A DNA stretch of 43,604 nt, from NCBI GenBank assembly GCA_029210725.1, contig JARGFM010000029.1, positions 1 to 43,604 of the forward strand. Direction: 5' to 3'. Below, one piece after another: positions 26,141 to 36,548 of the stretch (positions within the stretch are counted from its first letter, which is position 1; the number at the start of each line of letters is the position of its first letter). Made by a program: the position numbers and the translations under genes. A model generated the notes under the pieces. That model made no database searches and was not told the DNA's origin. It saw only the letters and a list, made by a program, of their open reading frames with translations. Origin of the DNA: Bacteroidales bacterium (GTDB taxonomy: Bacteria > Bacteroidota > Bacteroidia > Bacteroidales > GCA-2748055).

Positions 26141-26619
26141 AAATGAAAATAGGGATCGCCTCTGATCATGGCGGATATGAAATTAAACTAGGTCTGAAGC
26201 AACGCCTGGAAGAACAAAATTACGAAGTTGTGGATTTTGGAAATTTTCGATTTGAGGCTAATGATGATTACCCCGACTTTGTTATTCCACTGGCAAAGGC
26301 CGTTGCCGGAAAAAAAGTTATCAGGGGGATTGCCGTCTGTGGGAGTGGTGTGGGAGCTTCCATTGCTGCCAATAAGGTAGCCGGCGTCCGGGCAGCCCTG
26401 GTGCATGATCATTTTTCTGCCCATCAGGGAGTGGAAGATGACGACATGAATGTGCTGTGCATGGGCGGGAGAATCATCGGGATTGAAAAGGCTGGTGAAC
26501 TGGCAATGGCTTTTTTAAATGCACGTTTCTCCAATGCAGAGAGGCACCGGAGAAGGCTGGAAAAAATATTGATTCAGCCGGTGGAAACCGATCACAATCG
26601 CAGAAGAACAGCAGAATAA
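26137..26619 (+). CDS. rpiB: Ribose-5-phosphate isomerase B
   Basis: A 160-residue protein (start ATG 26137, or ATG 26143 that begins MKIGIASDHGGYE). Seen: the ASDHGGYEIK phosphate/substrate loop, VVDFG, DYPDFV, and VCGSGVGASIAANKVAGVRAALVHD with the catalytic Cys in the G-I-A-V-C-G-S-G context. It interconverts ribulose-5-P and ribose-5-P. The 4-bp overlap with tkt suggests translational coupling. The C-terminal tail is basic (RRRLEKILIQPVETDHNRRRTAE). Confidence 0.93.
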   Translation: MKMKIGIASDHGGYEIKLGLKQRLEEQNYEVVDFGNFRFEANDDYPDFVIPLAKAVAGKKVIRGIAVCGSGVGASIAANKVAGVRAALVHDHFSAHQGVEDDDMNVLCMGGRIIGIEKAGELAMAFLNARFSNAERHRRRLEKILIQPVETDHNRRRTAE

Positions 26620-26648
26620 TTCTATAAGAACAATTAAATCTACAGATA

Positions 26649-27722
26649 ATGAATACAAAGACAAAAGCCCTGAATGAGCAGGGAATCAGCTTATGGCTGG
26701 ATAATATTACCAGGAAGATCCTGGATGACGGAACCCTCGAAAAATATATCAATGAGCTTTCGGTTACCGGTTTAACCTCGAATCCTACCATTTTTGACAA
26801 TGCTATTGCCAGATCGGATGATTATGATCCGTCAATCAGGGAATCCGGTGGGGACCTGGACAGCGAAGCGCTTTTTTTTACCCTGGCCATTGAGGATATC
26901 CAGCGGGCGGCCGACCTGTTTTTCCCGGTGTATGAAAGAACAAACGGAGTGGACGGTTTCGTCTCCATTGAAGTTTCACCGCTGCTGGCCTATGATACAG
27001 AAAGCACTATCAAGGCAGCAAAATCTATATTCCGGCAGGTAAACAGACCAAATGTCTTTATAAAAATTCCTGGTACACCTGAGGGATTGCCGGCTATTGA
27101 AAGGGTGATTGCTGAAGGGATCCCGGTCAATATTACTTTGCTTTTTTCTGCGGATCAATATGAAGCCGCGGCCAATGCCTGGTTGAAGGGGGTTGAGCTT
27201 CGTGCCGATAAGGGTCTGAATCCGGATGTAAGGTCAGTGGCCTCGGTTTTTGTAAGTCGCTGGGATAAAGCAGTGTCGGGTAAGGTGCCGGACAGTCTGG
27301 AAAACAAGCTGGGACTTGCAGTATCACAAAAAACCTATGAATCGTATCAGCATTTTCTTCAGTCGGAACGCGTTCAAAGGCTGCTGAACCTGGGTGTATC
27401 GCCTCAGCGCTTGCTTTGGGCCAGCACCGGCACAAAGGATCCGGCCGTGAGTGATGTACTTTATATTGAAAACCTTGTTGCTCCGTTTACGGTAAATACC
27501 ATGCCGGAAAATACCCTGCTTGCCTTTGCCGATCACGGTAAAAAGAGCGCAGCGCTTCCCCGTAACTGTGCTCTTACGGATAAGCTTTTAAAGCAATTTG
27601 AAGCAGAGAGGATTGATGTTATTTCCCTGGCCGAAACTTTACAGAAAGAGGGGGCAAAATCATTTATTGAAAGCTGGAATCACCTGATAAGCAGCATTGA
27701 ACAGAAGAGAGAACTCATATAA
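26649..27722 (+). CDS. tal: Transaldolase
   Basis: A 357-residue protein, longer than the short 210-230-residue subfamily and consistent with the long TalB-like type found fused or adjacent to zwf/pgi operons. Seen: [44 protein letters not shown] (Schiff-base Lys in F-I-K-I-P-G-T) and [11 protein letters not shown], then ASVFVSRWD. It moves a dihydroxyacetone unit between sedoheptulose-7-P and glyceraldehyde-3-P. It lies 29 bp after rpiB and 10 bp before pgi. Confidence 0.94.
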   Translation: MNTKTKALNEQGISLWLDNITRKILDDGTLEKYINELSVTGLTSNPTIFDNAIARSDDYDPSIRESGGDLDSEALFFTLAIEDIQRAADLFFPVYERTNGVDGFVSIEVSPLLAYDTESTIKAAKSIFRQVNRPNVFIKIPGTPEGLPAIERVIAEGIPVNITLLFSADQYEAAANAWLKGVELRADKGLNPDVRSVASVFVSRWDKAVSGKVPDSLENKLGLAVSQKTYESYQHFLQSERVQRLLNLGVSPQRLLWASTGTKDPAVSDVLYIENLVAPFTVNTMPENTLLAFADHGKKSAALPRNCALTDKLLKQFEAERIDVISLAETLQKEGAKSFIESWNHLISSIEQKRELI

Positions 27723-27732
27723 TACCAAACCA

Positions 27733-29346
27733 ATGAAAAACAGATTGACGGAAACAGACCACTGGAGGCAACTTGCCTCGCACCTGGAAGAGATAAAACA
27801 CACTTCTGTTAAAGAGTTATTTGCGGAAGACAGTGACCGGGGGAAGAACTTCAGAATTGAAGCCGAAGGGATCTATTTCGATTATTCAAAACACAGGATC
27901 AGCCAAAAAACCCTCTCCCTGCTCATGGGCCTGGCCAGGGAACGCGGACTGGAAGAGCGAATCAGCGCCATGTTCTCCGGGTTAAAAATCAATGAAACGG
28001 AACAAAGGGCTGTTTTACACACGGCCCTGCGTTCTCCTGCAGATGCTGATATCAGGGTTGACAGTATCAATGTTGTACCGGAAGTACACCAGGTGCTTGA
28101 TAAAATGAAGGTCTTTGCAGATAAGATCCGGGATGAAACCTGGAAGGGCTATACCGGTAAGCCCGTAAAAAACATTGTCAATATTGGTATAGGAGGATCA
28201 GATCTTGGTCCCGTGATGGCTTACGAAGCTTTAAAATTCTATTCCAATCACTCACTTACCTTCCGGTTTATCTCCAATGTTGACGGAAACGATTTTGCAG
28301 AAGCAGTTCAGGGTTTATCGCCGGAGGAAACGCTGTTTATTGTTTCTTCCAAAACATTTACCACCCTCGAGACCATGACCAATGCACGGACAGCGAGGGA
28401 ATGGATTTTAACTTCGATCGGGGATGAGAAGGCGACAGCCAATCATTTTGTGGCAGTCTCCACCAACGAACAAGCAGTAGCTCAATTTGGAATCGATACA
28501 GCGAATATGTTCGGGTTCTGGGACTGGGTGGGAGGACGTTATTCCATGGATGCATCGATCGGTCTTTCAACCATGATTGCCATTGGTCCGGACAACTTCC
28601 GGGCCATGCTGAAAGGTTTTCACCAGATGGATGAGCATTTCCGGAATATACCCCTGGAAAAGAACATACCGGTGATTATGGGATTACTGACCGTCTGGTA
28701 TGCCAATTTCTTTGGGGCCCAGACGCAGGCAGTATTCCCCTACGAGAATAATCTGAAGCGATTTCCTGCCTATTTGCAGCAGCTTGCCATGGAGAGCAAC
28801 GGAAAATATGTGACCCTTGAAGGTGAAAAGGTCAACTATCAGACCAGTCCGGTTTTCTGGGGAGAACCCGGCACCAATGGCCAGCACTCCTTTTACCAGC
28901 TTATTCACCAGGGAACGCATCTGGTTCCTGTTGATTTTATCGGATTCAGAGAAGCTTTACAGGAGATTCCTCCTCACCAGGACTACCTGGTTGCCAATAT
29001 GATTGCGCAGGGTGAAGCCCTTGCCTTTGGGAAAACGGAGAATGAGGTGCGAAGCGAAGGGGTGAAAGAAACGCTCATTCCGCACAAAGTATTTGAAGGG
29101 AACCGGCCTTCTTCCACCTTTTTCCTGGAGAAGCTTACACCAGGAGCATTAGGAAAACTGATCGCCATGTATGAGCACAGTGTCTTTGTGCAGGGTGTGA
29201 TTTGGGGGATCAATTCTTTCGACCAGATGGGAGTGGAGCTGGGCAAAGTGCTGGCACAAAATATTATACCTGAATTGCTGGACAAGGAGGTATCCCTGCA
29301 GCACGACAGCTCCACCAATTTGTTGATTGAGTATTATCGTAAATAA
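27733..29346 (+). CDS. pgi: Glucose-6-phosphate isomerase
   Basis: Start at ATG 27733 ([11 protein letters not shown]); the earlier in-frame ATG lies inside tal. 537 residues. Seen: [44 protein letters not shown] (phosphate loop), [18 protein letters not shown] (catalytic Glu region is in the following helices), and [10 protein letters not shown]. It joins the hexose pool to the oxidative PPP. It overlaps the next gene by 1 bp at its stop. Confidence 0.95.
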   Translation: MKNRLTETDHWRQLASHLEEIKHTSVKELFAEDSDRGKNFRIEAEGIYFDYSKHRISQKTLSLLMGLARERGLEERISAMFSGLKINETEQRAVLHTALRSPADADIRVDSINVVPEVHQVLDKMKVFADKIRDETWKGYTGKPVKNIVNIGIGGSDLGPVMAYEALKFYSNHSLTFRFISNVDGNDFAEAVQGLSPEETLFIVSSKTFTTLETMTNARTAREWILTSIGDEKATANHFVAVSTNEQAVAQFGIDTANMFGFWDWVGGRYSMDASIGLSTMIAIGPDNFRAMLKGFHQMDEHFRNIPLEKNIPVIMGLLTVWYANFFGAQTQAVFPYENNLKRFPAYLQQLAMESNGKYVTLEGEKVNYQTSPVFWGEPGTNGQHSFYQLIHQGTHLVPVDFIGFREALQEIPPHQDYLVANMIAQGEALAFGKTENEVRSEGVKETLIPHKVFEGNRPSSTFFLEKLTPGALGKLIAMYEHSVFVQGVIWGINSFDQMGVELGKVLAQNIIPELLDKEVSLQHDSSTNLLIEYYRK

Positions 29347-30080
29347 TGACTATGATGATCAAAGCAGTAATATTCGATCTGGACGGGACCCTGATTCAGA
29401 CAGAAGTGCTCAAAGCAAGATCCTATGCAAGGGCCATCCATCAATTAACCGGAGGATCGGTTCAGGAAGAAAAAGTGCTGAATGGCTTCAGCAGCTATGT
29501 GGGTCTTTCGAGGACAGAGGTGGTGGGAGGTTTGTTCTTTGAGTTTCTTACTGAACTGGCAATGGTTTATCCCGATAAGAATCCGGCCTTTATTCAGCAA
29601 AGCATTCTTTCCTGGCGGCTCGAAATTTATCAGGAGATGATTAACGATGCTGAGTTGTTGTCGGGATTTTTCTGTCCGTTTAATATCGGGTTGCTTCATG
29701 AATTGCATGCGGACCAGTATTTAACCGCCCTGGCAACCATGTCGCATCTGACGGAGGCGGAAAGGATGCTTAAGGCTATGAGAATTAAAGATAAACTGTC
29801 TCTGGTCCTTACAAGAGATTCTGTCTCCAGGGGAAAGCCTGATCCTGAAATTTATTTGAAAATCAGTGAAATGCTGGATGTATCTCCGGAAGATTGTCTG
29901 GTGATCGAAGACTCGGTGAATGGTATTAATGCCGGGCTCCATGCCGGAATGAAGGTATTTGCCGTTACCAACGACATCACACGGGCTTCGGTCCACAAGT
30001 CGGGAATTCTTGAGGCTCAATTTATTATCGATGAGCTTTCAGAACTGAAACCACGCATTTACAATTTCCTTACACCTTGA
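29346..30080 (+). CDS. HAD-superfamily hydrolase, beta-phosphoglucomutase-like
   Basis: A 244-residue HAD protein. Motif I is FDLDGTLIQ (nucleophile Asp and acid Asp). A helical cap spans about 20-100. Motif II is the T of ATMSHL, motif III is SRGKPDPEIY with the Lys, and motif IV is VIEDSVNGINAGLHAGMKV. Motif I is D-x-D, compatible with phosphatase or phosphomutase. Within the PPP operon a sugar-phosphate phosphatase or beta-phosphoglucomutase role is plausible, as it is near the GH15 glucosidase. The start at 29346 overlaps the pgi stop; ATGs two and three codons downstream are alternatives. Confidence 0.85.
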   Translation: MTMMIKAVIFDLDGTLIQTEVLKARSYARAIHQLTGGSVQEEKVLNGFSSYVGLSRTEVVGGLFFEFLTELAMVYPDKNPAFIQQSILSWRLEIYQEMINDAELLSGFFCPFNIGLLHELHADQYLTALATMSHLTEAERMLKAMRIKDKLSLVLTRDSVSRGKPDPEIYLKISEMLDVSPEDCLVIEDSVNGINAGLHAGMKVFAVTNDITRASVHKSGILEAQFIIDELSELKPRIYNFLTP

Positions 30081-30090
30081 AAAAGCAATC

Positions 30091-31401
30091 ATGGAAGAGA
30101 TCGCCAAAACAAACAATCACTTACCAAGAGTCGTCATTATAGGGGCCGGTTTTGCCGGATTAAACCTTGTTAAAACACTGGCGAAGAAGCCGGTTCAGAT
30201 CATCCTTCTCGATCAGAACAACCACCACCAGTTCCAGCCGCTGCTCTACCAGGTGGCGATCGGGGGACTGGAGCCCGATTCGGTAGTATCGCCGGTCCGC
30301 AAGTTGTTTAAATCATGTATTAACATGATATTTAGAATGGTAAAGGTAGAGACGGTAGATCAGGAAAATAAGCGCGTGATCACCAACCTGGGTTTTGTAC
30401 GCTACGACTACCTGGTCATCGCCACAGGGAGCAGCACCAATTTTTATGGCTTGAAAAACATTGAAAACAACAGCATAGGACTGAAAAGCATCAATGATGC
30501 CATCAATCTCCGGAGCTGGATCCTGCAGAACCTGGAGAAATCGATAGACGGGATCAGCGAGGAGGAAAAGCAAAAGCTCATTAAATTCGTGGTGGTAGGC
30601 GGGGGACCGGCAGGCGTGGAGATGGCAGGGGCACTGGCTGAGTTTAAAAAATACCTTCTTTCCAACGATTATCCCGAGATCAACAGCGATTACATGAAAA
30701 TCTACCTGGTTCAATCGGGTGAACGGGTACTTCCAGGCATGTCGGAGCGGGCCTCTTTACATGCCCTTAAAACCCTTCGGAGATTGGGTGTCGAAGTGTT
30801 ATTACATGCACGGGTGAATGATTTCGACGGACAAAATTTGCTGTACAGCAGCCCCGATGGAAGGGAGCAGATCTTATCAGGTGTGATCATCTGGACCGCC
30901 GGGGTGAAAGGGAATATGGTGGAAGGGTTCACACCCGGTTCATTTGTGGCAGGGAACCGGATCGCAGTGGATGAATACAATCAGGTAACAGGATGCCATG
31001 ATATCTTTGCCATCGGGGATATTGCATTCATGCAGACCCCTGCCTTCCCGGGCGGGCTCCCCATGGTAGCACAGGTGGCCATCCAGCAGGGCAGGAACCT
31101 GGGGAGAAATATCCTGTCGCTGGTTAAAAGGGGGGAGGTAATAAGCAGGTTCAGATACAGAGATAAGGGCTCGATGGCCATTATCGGGAAGAAAGATGCG
31201 GTAGCTGATATAAAAAATATCTTTCTGAATGGAAAATTCGGATGGTTGATCTGGTCGGTGATCCACCTGATATCGCTCACCGGGTTCAAAAACAAGGTGG
31301 CGGTGGCGGTCAACTGGGCGGTAAAGTACTTTACTTATGAAAAGGCCAACCAGCTGATTATAAGGAAATATGTTCCGGGTAAGGGACAGAGTTTAATATA
31401 A
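30091..31401 (+). CDS. NDH-2 type II NADH:quinone dehydrogenase
   Basis: A 436-residue FAD-dependent pyridine-nucleotide oxidoreductase. Seen: FAD-binding [23 protein letters not shown], the NADH-binding [25 protein letters not shown] and AIGDIAFM, followed by [15 protein letters not shown]. The C-terminal part has W-L-I-W-S-V-I-H-L and a basic amphipathic region consistent with membrane attachment. The enzyme passes electrons from NADH to quinone without pumping. It is 10 bp after the HAD gene and 8 bp before GH15, so the operon links PPP flux with respiratory NADH disposal. Confidence 0.9.
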   Translation: MEEIAKTNNHLPRVVIIGAGFAGLNLVKTLAKKPVQIILLDQNNHHQFQPLLYQVAIGGLEPDSVVSPVRKLFKSCINMIFRMVKVETVDQENKRVITNLGFVRYDYLVIATGSSTNFYGLKNIENNSIGLKSINDAINLRSWILQNLEKSIDGISEEEKQKLIKFVVVGGGPAGVEMAGALAEFKKYLLSNDYPEINSDYMKIYLVQSGERVLPGMSERASLHALKTLRRLGVEVLLHARVNDFDGQNLLYSSPDGREQILSGVIIWTAGVKGNMVEGFTPGSFVAGNRIAVDEYNQVTGCHDIFAIGDIAFMQTPAFPGGLPMVAQVAIQQGRNLGRNILSLVKRGEVISRFRYRDKGSMAIIGKKDAVADIKNIFLNGKFGWLIWSVIHLISLTGFKNKVAVAVNWAVKYFTYEKANQLIIRKYVPGKGQSLI

Positions 31402-31409
31402 GGAATTGT

Positions 31410-33236
31410 ATGGCTTATCAGAATATTGAAAACTATGGTATGATTGGTAATATGCGGACCTCTGCCCTGGTGGGAACGGATGGCTCCATCGACTGGATGT
31501 GTTTTCCGCATTTCGATTCACCCAGCATATTCGGACGGATCCTGGACGAGAACAGGGGAGGGCATTTTAAAATTGCCCCGGTCGATACGGACCTCACGCA
31601 TAAACAATTTTACTGGCCGGACACAAATGTGCTGGTCACCCGTTTTATGGGTCATCATGGTGTCTGTGAGGTGGTCGATTATATGCCGGTGGGTAAAACA
31701 AGGATCGGAGATCAGCAAAACCGGCTGGTCCGGCTGGTGAGGATGATCCGGGGTAAAATGCAAATACGCATGGAATGCAGTCCGGCCTTCAATTATGCCC
31801 TTAGTTCGCATAAAGTTGCCGTCCATGCACATGGGGCTGCTTTTATTAGCACTGAATTGGCTATGGGCCTGGCCACTTCTGTTCCACTTGCAGCAGAAGG
31901 GACAGGAATCACCGCAGATATTGAATTATCCTGTGGGGAAAACGTCCATTTCGTTCTGTATGAACTGGAGGCTGAAAAGGGCTGTGAAAAATGCTTTTCT
32001 GATCATGAGGCCCTGGAAGGTCTGGTGGATACGATCGAATACTGGAACCGCTGGGTTGAAAAGTGCACGTACAAAGGCCGCTGGAGGGAAACAGTGATTC
32101 GTTCTGCTTTAACCTTAAAACTGCTGACCTTTGAGCCCACCGGAGCCATTATAGCGGCTCCCACCTGCAGTTTGCCCGAGCACCTTGGCGGAGAGAGGAA
32201 CTGGGATTACCGGTATACCTGGATCAGGGATGCGGCCTTTACTGTATATGGACTGATGAGGATCGGCTTCACCGAGGAAGCAGAACAATTTATGCACTGG
32301 ATTGATGAAAGGTGCCATGAATTGCGTCCCGACGGGTCCATGCAGATCATGTATGGTATTGACGGGAGGCATGTCCTGGAAGAAAAGCAGCTGGATCACC
32401 TGGAAGGGTATGCAAAATCATCCCCGGTTCGTATCGGGAACGGGGCGTATAAGCAATTACAGCTGGACATTTATGGAGAACTGCTTGATTCAGTCTACCT
32501 GTATAATAAATACGGGAGCCCCATTTCCTATGATCTCTGGACACAGTTACGCCGCCTGATCAACTGGGTGGCCGCTAACTGGCAGAAAAAGGATGAGGGA
32601 ATCTGGGAAGTCAGAGGTGGCAGGCAGCATTTTGTCTATTCCAAACTGATGTGCTGGGTGGCGCTGGACCGGGGTATCCGTTTGGCAGAAAAGCGTTCAT
32701 TTCCATCGGAGAAACAGCGTTGGCTGGAGGAAAGGGATAAGATCTACGAGGAGATCATGGTGAGGGGCTGGAACCCGGAACTGCAGTCTTTTGTGCAACA
32801 TTATGAGAGCAACACGCTGGATGCGGCCAACCTGATGATGCCGCTTACTTTTTTTGTTTCCCCCACGGATAAGCGCATCCTGAAAACCTTGGAGGCCACC
32901 CTGAAGAGTCCGGAAGAGGGAGGTCTTGTATCCGACAGCCTGGTATACCGCTATAATGTGCAAGAGACGGCCGACGGACTGCGCGGGGAGGAGGGTACCT
33001 TTAATATATGTACCTTCTGGATGGTTGAGGCGCTGACCCGGGCGGGGCATAATGACAGAAAAAAGCTGGAGCAGGCACGGCTAATGTTCGAACAGATGCT
33101 CACCTATGGCAATCACCTCGGGCTATACGCGGAAGAAACCGGCCCGAGGGGCGAGGCCCTCGGGAATTTCCCCCAGGCATTCACCCACCTCTCCCTGATC
33201 AGTGCGGCATTTAATCTCGACCGGGCGTTGAATTAG
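31410..33236 (+). CDS. Glycoside hydrolase family 15 (glucoamylase/trehalase-like)
   Basis: A 608-residue cytoplasmic GH15-like protein with no signal peptide. The N-terminal beta-domain begins [36 protein letters not shown], typical of bacterial GH15 trehalase/glucoamylases. The catalytic (alpha/alpha)6 part has [20 protein letters not shown], the general acid Glu near [19 protein letters not shown] and the base Glu in [16 protein letters not shown]. Some members hydrolyse trehalose, others alpha-glucans; the sequence does not decide. It ends the PPP operon and could deliver glucose into it. Confidence 0.88.
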   Translation: MAYQNIENYGMIGNMRTSALVGTDGSIDWMCFPHFDSPSIFGRILDENRGGHFKIAPVDTDLTHKQFYWPDTNVLVTRFMGHHGVCEVVDYMPVGKTRIGDQQNRLVRLVRMIRGKMQIRMECSPAFNYALSSHKVAVHAHGAAFISTELAMGLATSVPLAAEGTGITADIELSCGENVHFVLYELEAEKGCEKCFSDHEALEGLVDTIEYWNRWVEKCTYKGRWRETVIRSALTLKLLTFEPTGAIIAAPTCSLPEHLGGERNWDYRYTWIRDAAFTVYGLMRIGFTEEAEQFMHWIDERCHELRPDGSMQIMYGIDGRHVLEEKQLDHLEGYAKSSPVRIGNGAYKQLQLDIYGELLDSVYLYNKYGSPISYDLWTQLRRLINWVAANWQKKDEGIWEVRGGRQHFVYSKLMCWVALDRGIRLAEKRSFPSEKQRWLEERDKIYEEIMVRGWNPELQSFVQHYESNTLDAANLMMPLTFFVSPTDKRILKTLEATLKSPEEGGLVSDSLVYRYNVQETADGLRGEEGTFNICTFWMVEALTRAGHNDRKKLEQARLMFEQMLTYGNHLGLYAEETGPRGEALGNFPQAFTHLSLISAAFNLDRALN

Positions 33237-33296
33237 ACACGATAAGATTTGTTGGAGCTGAGTTGATTAAGCAGGTAGCCATACCCCCTGACAGGC

Positions 33297-34025
33297 TTAA
33301 CGATTTACAAGTTCCTGTTCCAGCTGCTGCGCTTTTACAAAGAGGATGTTGTTTTCCAGATGAATGTGACGGTGCAGATCCTTTTCAAATTCGTCTAATT
33401 CCTGATAGCTTATTCGGTAGGTGTTGCAACCATCGGGAGGAGTTGTATAAGAAGAGCTCAGGGAAGAGATTTTCCTGAACCGGTCTCCTTCAATCTGATG
33501 CTCCTCTTCCATCTGGCTGATGGGCTGAAGGATCCCTCCGGAGCTTATCCGGGTCCCGGCTTCTCCCTTTTTCTGTTTTATCATCTGGCGAATAAAAGGG
33601 AACAGCACCATTTCTTCCTTCTGCATGTGTGCGCTCAGGTTTCCGGCCGCTCCGTCGAACAACTGTTTCAGTTCAAAGAGTTCCGGGTGGTGATCTCCGT
33701 GCACCTCGCAAAGCTTTTTCAGTTTCTGCTGAATGAACGGTGTATGCTCCCGGATGTAGCTATGATGTCTCTTCTCAATGCAATCGCATAACTCGTCCAG
33801 CTCTAAGTCATTGATATATTTGCTGTCCGGATCGTTAGCAGCCACCATTTCCTCCAAGGAAGGCAGCAGGGTATGCAGGTCCACGTTCGATCTGGAACAA
33901 GCCTCTTCCAGACTGATGTTACCGCCGCAACAAAAATCAATGCTGTTCTCTTCAAATATCCTGGCTGTTCTGAAATTTGTTTTAACGATATCACCGATTT
34001 TACTATGTGCATTTATTTCCATCAT
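33297..34025 (-). CDS. Iron-sulfur cluster repair di-iron protein (RIC/ScdA/YtfE)
   Basis: A 242-residue di-iron protein that restores nitric-oxide-damaged iron-sulfur clusters. Start taken at ATG 34025 (Met-Met-Glu-Ile-Asn) because a TATCTTTG promoter box lies at 34044-34051 and would overlap the longer frame beginning at 34046. Seen: an N-terminal ScdA domain with S-I-D-F-C-C-G-G-N-I-S-L-E-E-A-C, then a four-helix hemerythrin-like part with ligands H-H (RHHSYIREHTP), H-G-D-H-H-P-E, H-M-Q-K-E-E, E-E-E-H-Q-I-E and H-R-H-I-H-L-E-N-N. Divergent with the NO reductase, so a common NO-response control is likely. Confidence 0.9.
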   Translation of the reverse strand: MMEINAHSKIGDIVKTNFRTARIFEENSIDFCCGGNISLEEACSRSNVDLHTLLPSLEEMVAANDPDSKYINDLELDELCDCIEKRHHSYIREHTPFIQQKLKKLCEVHGDHHPELFELKQLFDGAAGNLSAHMQKEEMVLFPFIRQMIKQKKGEAGTRISSGGILQPISQMEEEHQIEGDRFRKISSLSSSYTTPPDGCNTYRISYQELDEFEKDLHRHIHLENNILFVKAQQLEQELVNR

Positions 34026-34043
34026 CTGATTTTTTGTGTTCGA

Positions 34044-34051
34044 CAAAGATA
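34044..34051 (-). promoter_or_regulatory. -7 promoter box for RIC, TATCTTTG
   Basis: On the minus strand the bases read TATCTTTG, matching the Bacteroidota -7 consensus TAnnTTTG. Transcription would begin about 5 bp downstream, leaving a leader of roughly a dozen bases before the ATG at 34025. This is why the shorter start for RIC is preferred. No -33 TTTG is clear. Confidence 0.6.
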
Positions 34052-34096
34052 GACAAAAAATATATAAAGATAAAGAGGTCTTAATATAATTATATT

Positions 34097-34104
34097 TATC
34101 TTTG
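34097..34104 (+). promoter_or_regulatory. -7 promoter box for NO reductase, TATCTTTG
   Basis: TATCTTTG with the flanking run TATCTTTGCCCGGA, identical over 14 bases to the promoter of the ArsR-rhodanese gene at 36553. It matches TAnnTTTG and lies 25 bp upstream of the qNOR ATG. There is no good -33 TTTG at the expected spacing, which suggests activator-dependent transcription; the activator site was not identified. Confidence 0.6.
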
Positions 34105-34129
34105 CCCGGAACCTTAAACCGTATATACT

Positions 34130-36370
34130 ATGAATACTAAGAAGCTTTGGATGGGTTTCATCCTGGTCATGGTTGTTTCCTTCGGGATTTTGGGCTGGTT
34201 TGGCCGGGAAATATACCGAGAAGCGCCACCCATTCCGGAAAAAATTGTGGGTCCGGGCGGAACGGTCCTCTTCACTGCCACTGACATCAAAGACGGACAA
34301 AACGTGTGGCAATCCATGGGAGGTCAGGAAGTGGGTACGATCTGGGGGCACGGAGCCTATAAAGCTCCCGACTGGACAGCCGACTGGTTGCACCGGGAGG
34401 CTATATATATTTTGAACAAATGGTCGGAGACGGAGTTTACCATTCCCTACGAAAGTCTTGAAAGCGAAAAGCAGGCGATGCTCCAGAAGCGACTGCAAAA
34501 TGAATTAAGGAACAATACCTACGACGCAGCTTCGAACACCATCACTATTTCGGAAGTGCGTGTGGAGGCTGTTCAATCCAACAGCGCCCACTATTCAGGC
34601 CTGTTTATGGACGATGCTTCAAAAGCCGGATTGCGGGAGGCTTACAGTATTCCGGCAAATACCATCAAAGACGCTGGAAGGATGGCAAAGATGAATGCCT
34701 TTTTCTTTTGGGCCACCTGGTCCACAGTGACCGAACGGCCGGGGAAGGAGATCACTTATACCAATAACTGGCCGCCCGAGAAACTGGTGGGCAATGAACC
34801 TGCCGGTTCGTTAATGCTCTGGACCGGATTCAGCGTGATTATCCTTCTTCTCGGGATCGGACTGCTTGCCTGGTATTATGCCGCACATAAAAATGAGGAT
34901 GAAAATTTTGAAATACCCCTTGTAAATCCCTTGTCGGGCACTACGCTGACTCCTTCCATGAAGGCGACGCTCAAGTATTTCTGGGTAGTAACGGCTCTGA
35001 TACTGGTTCAGATTTTCATGGGGGTAATTACCGCACATTACGGAGTGGAAGGATTAGGCTTTTATGGCCTGCCGCTGGCAGACGTGCTTCCATACTCTAT
35101 TTCCAGGACCTGGCATATACAACTCGCCATTTTCTGGATTGCCACCTCCTGGCTTGCTACTGGACTTTTCATTGCCCCGGCAGTTTCCGGAAAGGAACCG
35201 AAATACCAGAAACTGGGGGTTAATTTTTTGTTTATCGCCTTATTGGTCATCGTGGTAGGTTCACTGGCCGGACAATGGATGGCGGTGATGCAGAAGCTTG
35301 GGTTGGTTCAGAATTTCTGGTTCGGGCACCAGGGTTATGAGTACGTGGACCTGGGCCGGTTCTGGCAGATCTTCCTTCTGGTCGGACTGGTACTTTGGCT
35401 ATTCCTGATGGGCAGGGCCTTATGGCCGGCGCTCCGGGAACGAAATGAAAACAGGCATCTGCTAACCATGTTTCTGATCGCATCTATTGCGATAGCTGCA
35501 TTCTATGCGGCGGGACTGATGTGGGGAAGGCAGACCCATCTGGCGGTGGCCGAGTACTGGCGCTGGTGGGTGGTCCACCTGTGGGTGGAAGGTTTTTTTG
35601 AGGTCTTTGCCACCGTGGCTATCGCCTTCCTGTTTTTAAGGATGCAGCTGATCAAAGCGACCATCGCGACGGCCAGTGTACTTTTTTCCACCATAATTTT
35701 TCTCTCAGGTGGTATTATTGGCACCTTCCATCACCTGTACTTCACCGGGACCCCCACCGCAGTGCTGGCACTGGGAGCCACATTCAGTGCCCTGGAAGTG
35801 GCCCCGCTGGTATTCATGGGTTTTGAAGCGTACCACAATCTGAGATTAAGCAGGTCGAATGAGTGGGTGGCTGCCTATAAATGGCCCATTTACTTTTTCG
35901 TATCCGTGGCTTTCTGGAATTTCCTGGGAGCCGGAATTTTCGGGTTCCTGATTAACCCCCCCATCGCTCTCTATTACATGCAGGGATTAAATACCACGCC
36001 CGTACACGGACATACTGCCCTCTTTGGTGTGTACGGCATGCTTGGGATCGGACTTATGTTATTTGTTCTCCGGGATATGGATCTGAATGTGGTGTGGAAG
36101 GAGCGACCCATCCGGATAGCTTTCTGGTCCATTAACACAGGCTTGCTGCTTATGGTGGTTCTGAGCGTGCTGCCCGTCGGACTGGCTCAGACTGTAGCCA
36201 GTGTGAAGCATGGATTATGGTATGCCCGGTCGGCCGAATTCCTGGAGACTCCGGCACTGGAAACCATTCGCTGGCTGAGGGTAATCGGGGATTCCATATT
36301 TGCGATTGGAGCTTTGTTCCTGGGTTGGTTTGTCTTCGGACTTAAAGGAGGCTGGTCCTTAAAAAAATAA
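34130..36370 (+). CDS. norZ: Quinol-dependent nitric oxide reductase (qNOR), large subunit
   Basis: A 746-residue membrane enzyme reducing NO to N2O. It has an N-terminal TM helix followed by an extracytoplasmic domain (about 30-220, starting VGPGGTVLFTATDIKDGQNVWQSMGGQEVGT) fused to a 12-helix heme-copper-type core. No CxxCH motif occurs in the N-terminal domain, so electrons come from quinol and not from a cytochrome c subunit. Heme/FeB His-rich segments include FHHLYFTGTPTAVLALGATFSALEVAPL and V-H-G-H-T-A-L-F-G-V-Y-G-M-L. Divergent neighbour is RIC, another NO-stress protein. Assignment is strong; the symbol is a common one for qNOR. Confidence 0.93.
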   Translation: MNTKKLWMGFILVMVVSFGILGWFGREIYREAPPIPEKIVGPGGTVLFTATDIKDGQNVWQSMGGQEVGTIWGHGAYKAPDWTADWLHREAIYILNKWSETEFTIPYESLESEKQAMLQKRLQNELRNNTYDAASNTITISEVRVEAVQSNSAHYSGLFMDDASKAGLREAYSIPANTIKDAGRMAKMNAFFFWATWSTVTERPGKEITYTNNWPPEKLVGNEPAGSLMLWTGFSVIILLLGIGLLAWYYAAHKNEDENFEIPLVNPLSGTTLTPSMKATLKYFWVVTALILVQIFMGVITAHYGVEGLGFYGLPLADVLPYSISRTWHIQLAIFWIATSWLATGLFIAPAVSGKEPKYQKLGVNFLFIALLVIVVGSLAGQWMAVMQKLGLVQNFWFGHQGYEYVDLGRFWQIFLLVGLVLWLFLMGRALWPALRERNENRHLLTMFLIASIAIAAFYAAGLMWGRQTHLAVAEYWRWWVVHLWVEGFFEVFATVAIAFLFLRMQLIKATIATASVLFSTIIFLSGGIIGTFHHLYFTGTPTAVLALGATFSALEVAPLVFMGFEAYHNLRLSRSNEWVAAYKWPIYFFVSVAFWNFLGAGIFGFLINPPIALYYMQGLNTTPVHGHTALFGVYGMLGIGLMLFVLRDMDLNVVWKERPIRIAFWSINTGLLLMVVLSVLPVGLAQTVASVKHGLWYARSAEFLETPALETIRWLRVIGDSIFAIGALFLGWFVFGLKGGWSLKK

Positions 36371-36399
36371 CAATCCGGGAGGGGGAGTGGGACAGGCGC

Positions 36400-36513
36400 T
36401 CAGGCCTTTATCTCCCTCTTTTTCCCGTTCCAGATGACCAGCTGGTAAGGCCGCCACAGATAAGCGGGCGGATAGACCTTAAAATGTATGAACCCTGTTA
36501 TTGATAAGACCAC
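36400..36513 (-). other. Possible C-terminal remnant of a lost minus-strand gene
   Basis: A 37-codon frame opens with GTG at 36513 and reads V-V-L-S-I-T-G-F-I-H-F-K-V-Y-P-P-A-Y-L-W-R-P-Y-Q-L-V-I-W then N-G-K-K-R-E-I-K-A, stop. It looks protein-like (hydrophobic stretch, aromatic/Pro-rich segment, basic tail) and could be the end of a membrane protein truncated on its N-terminal side, or a small peptide. No family was recognised. It lies between qNOR and the ArsR-rhodanese gene. Confidence 0.35.
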
Positions 36514-36520
36514 TTAAATA

Positions 36521-36548
36521 AATAATTCACTTGAATAATTGAATTATT
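36521..36548. promoter_or_regulatory. Candidate ArsR-family operator overlapping the promoter
   Basis: AATAATTC (36521-36528) and GAATTATT (36541-36548) form a perfect inverted repeat with a 12-bp spacer. Within it AATAATT-G-AATTATT (36534-36548) is itself a perfect 7-bp palindrome. The sites lie across the -33 (TTG 36531-36533) and the spacer of the promoter. That position is right for a winged-helix ArsR repressor controlling its own gene. Operator sequence is by visible symmetry, not tested. Confidence 0.6.
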
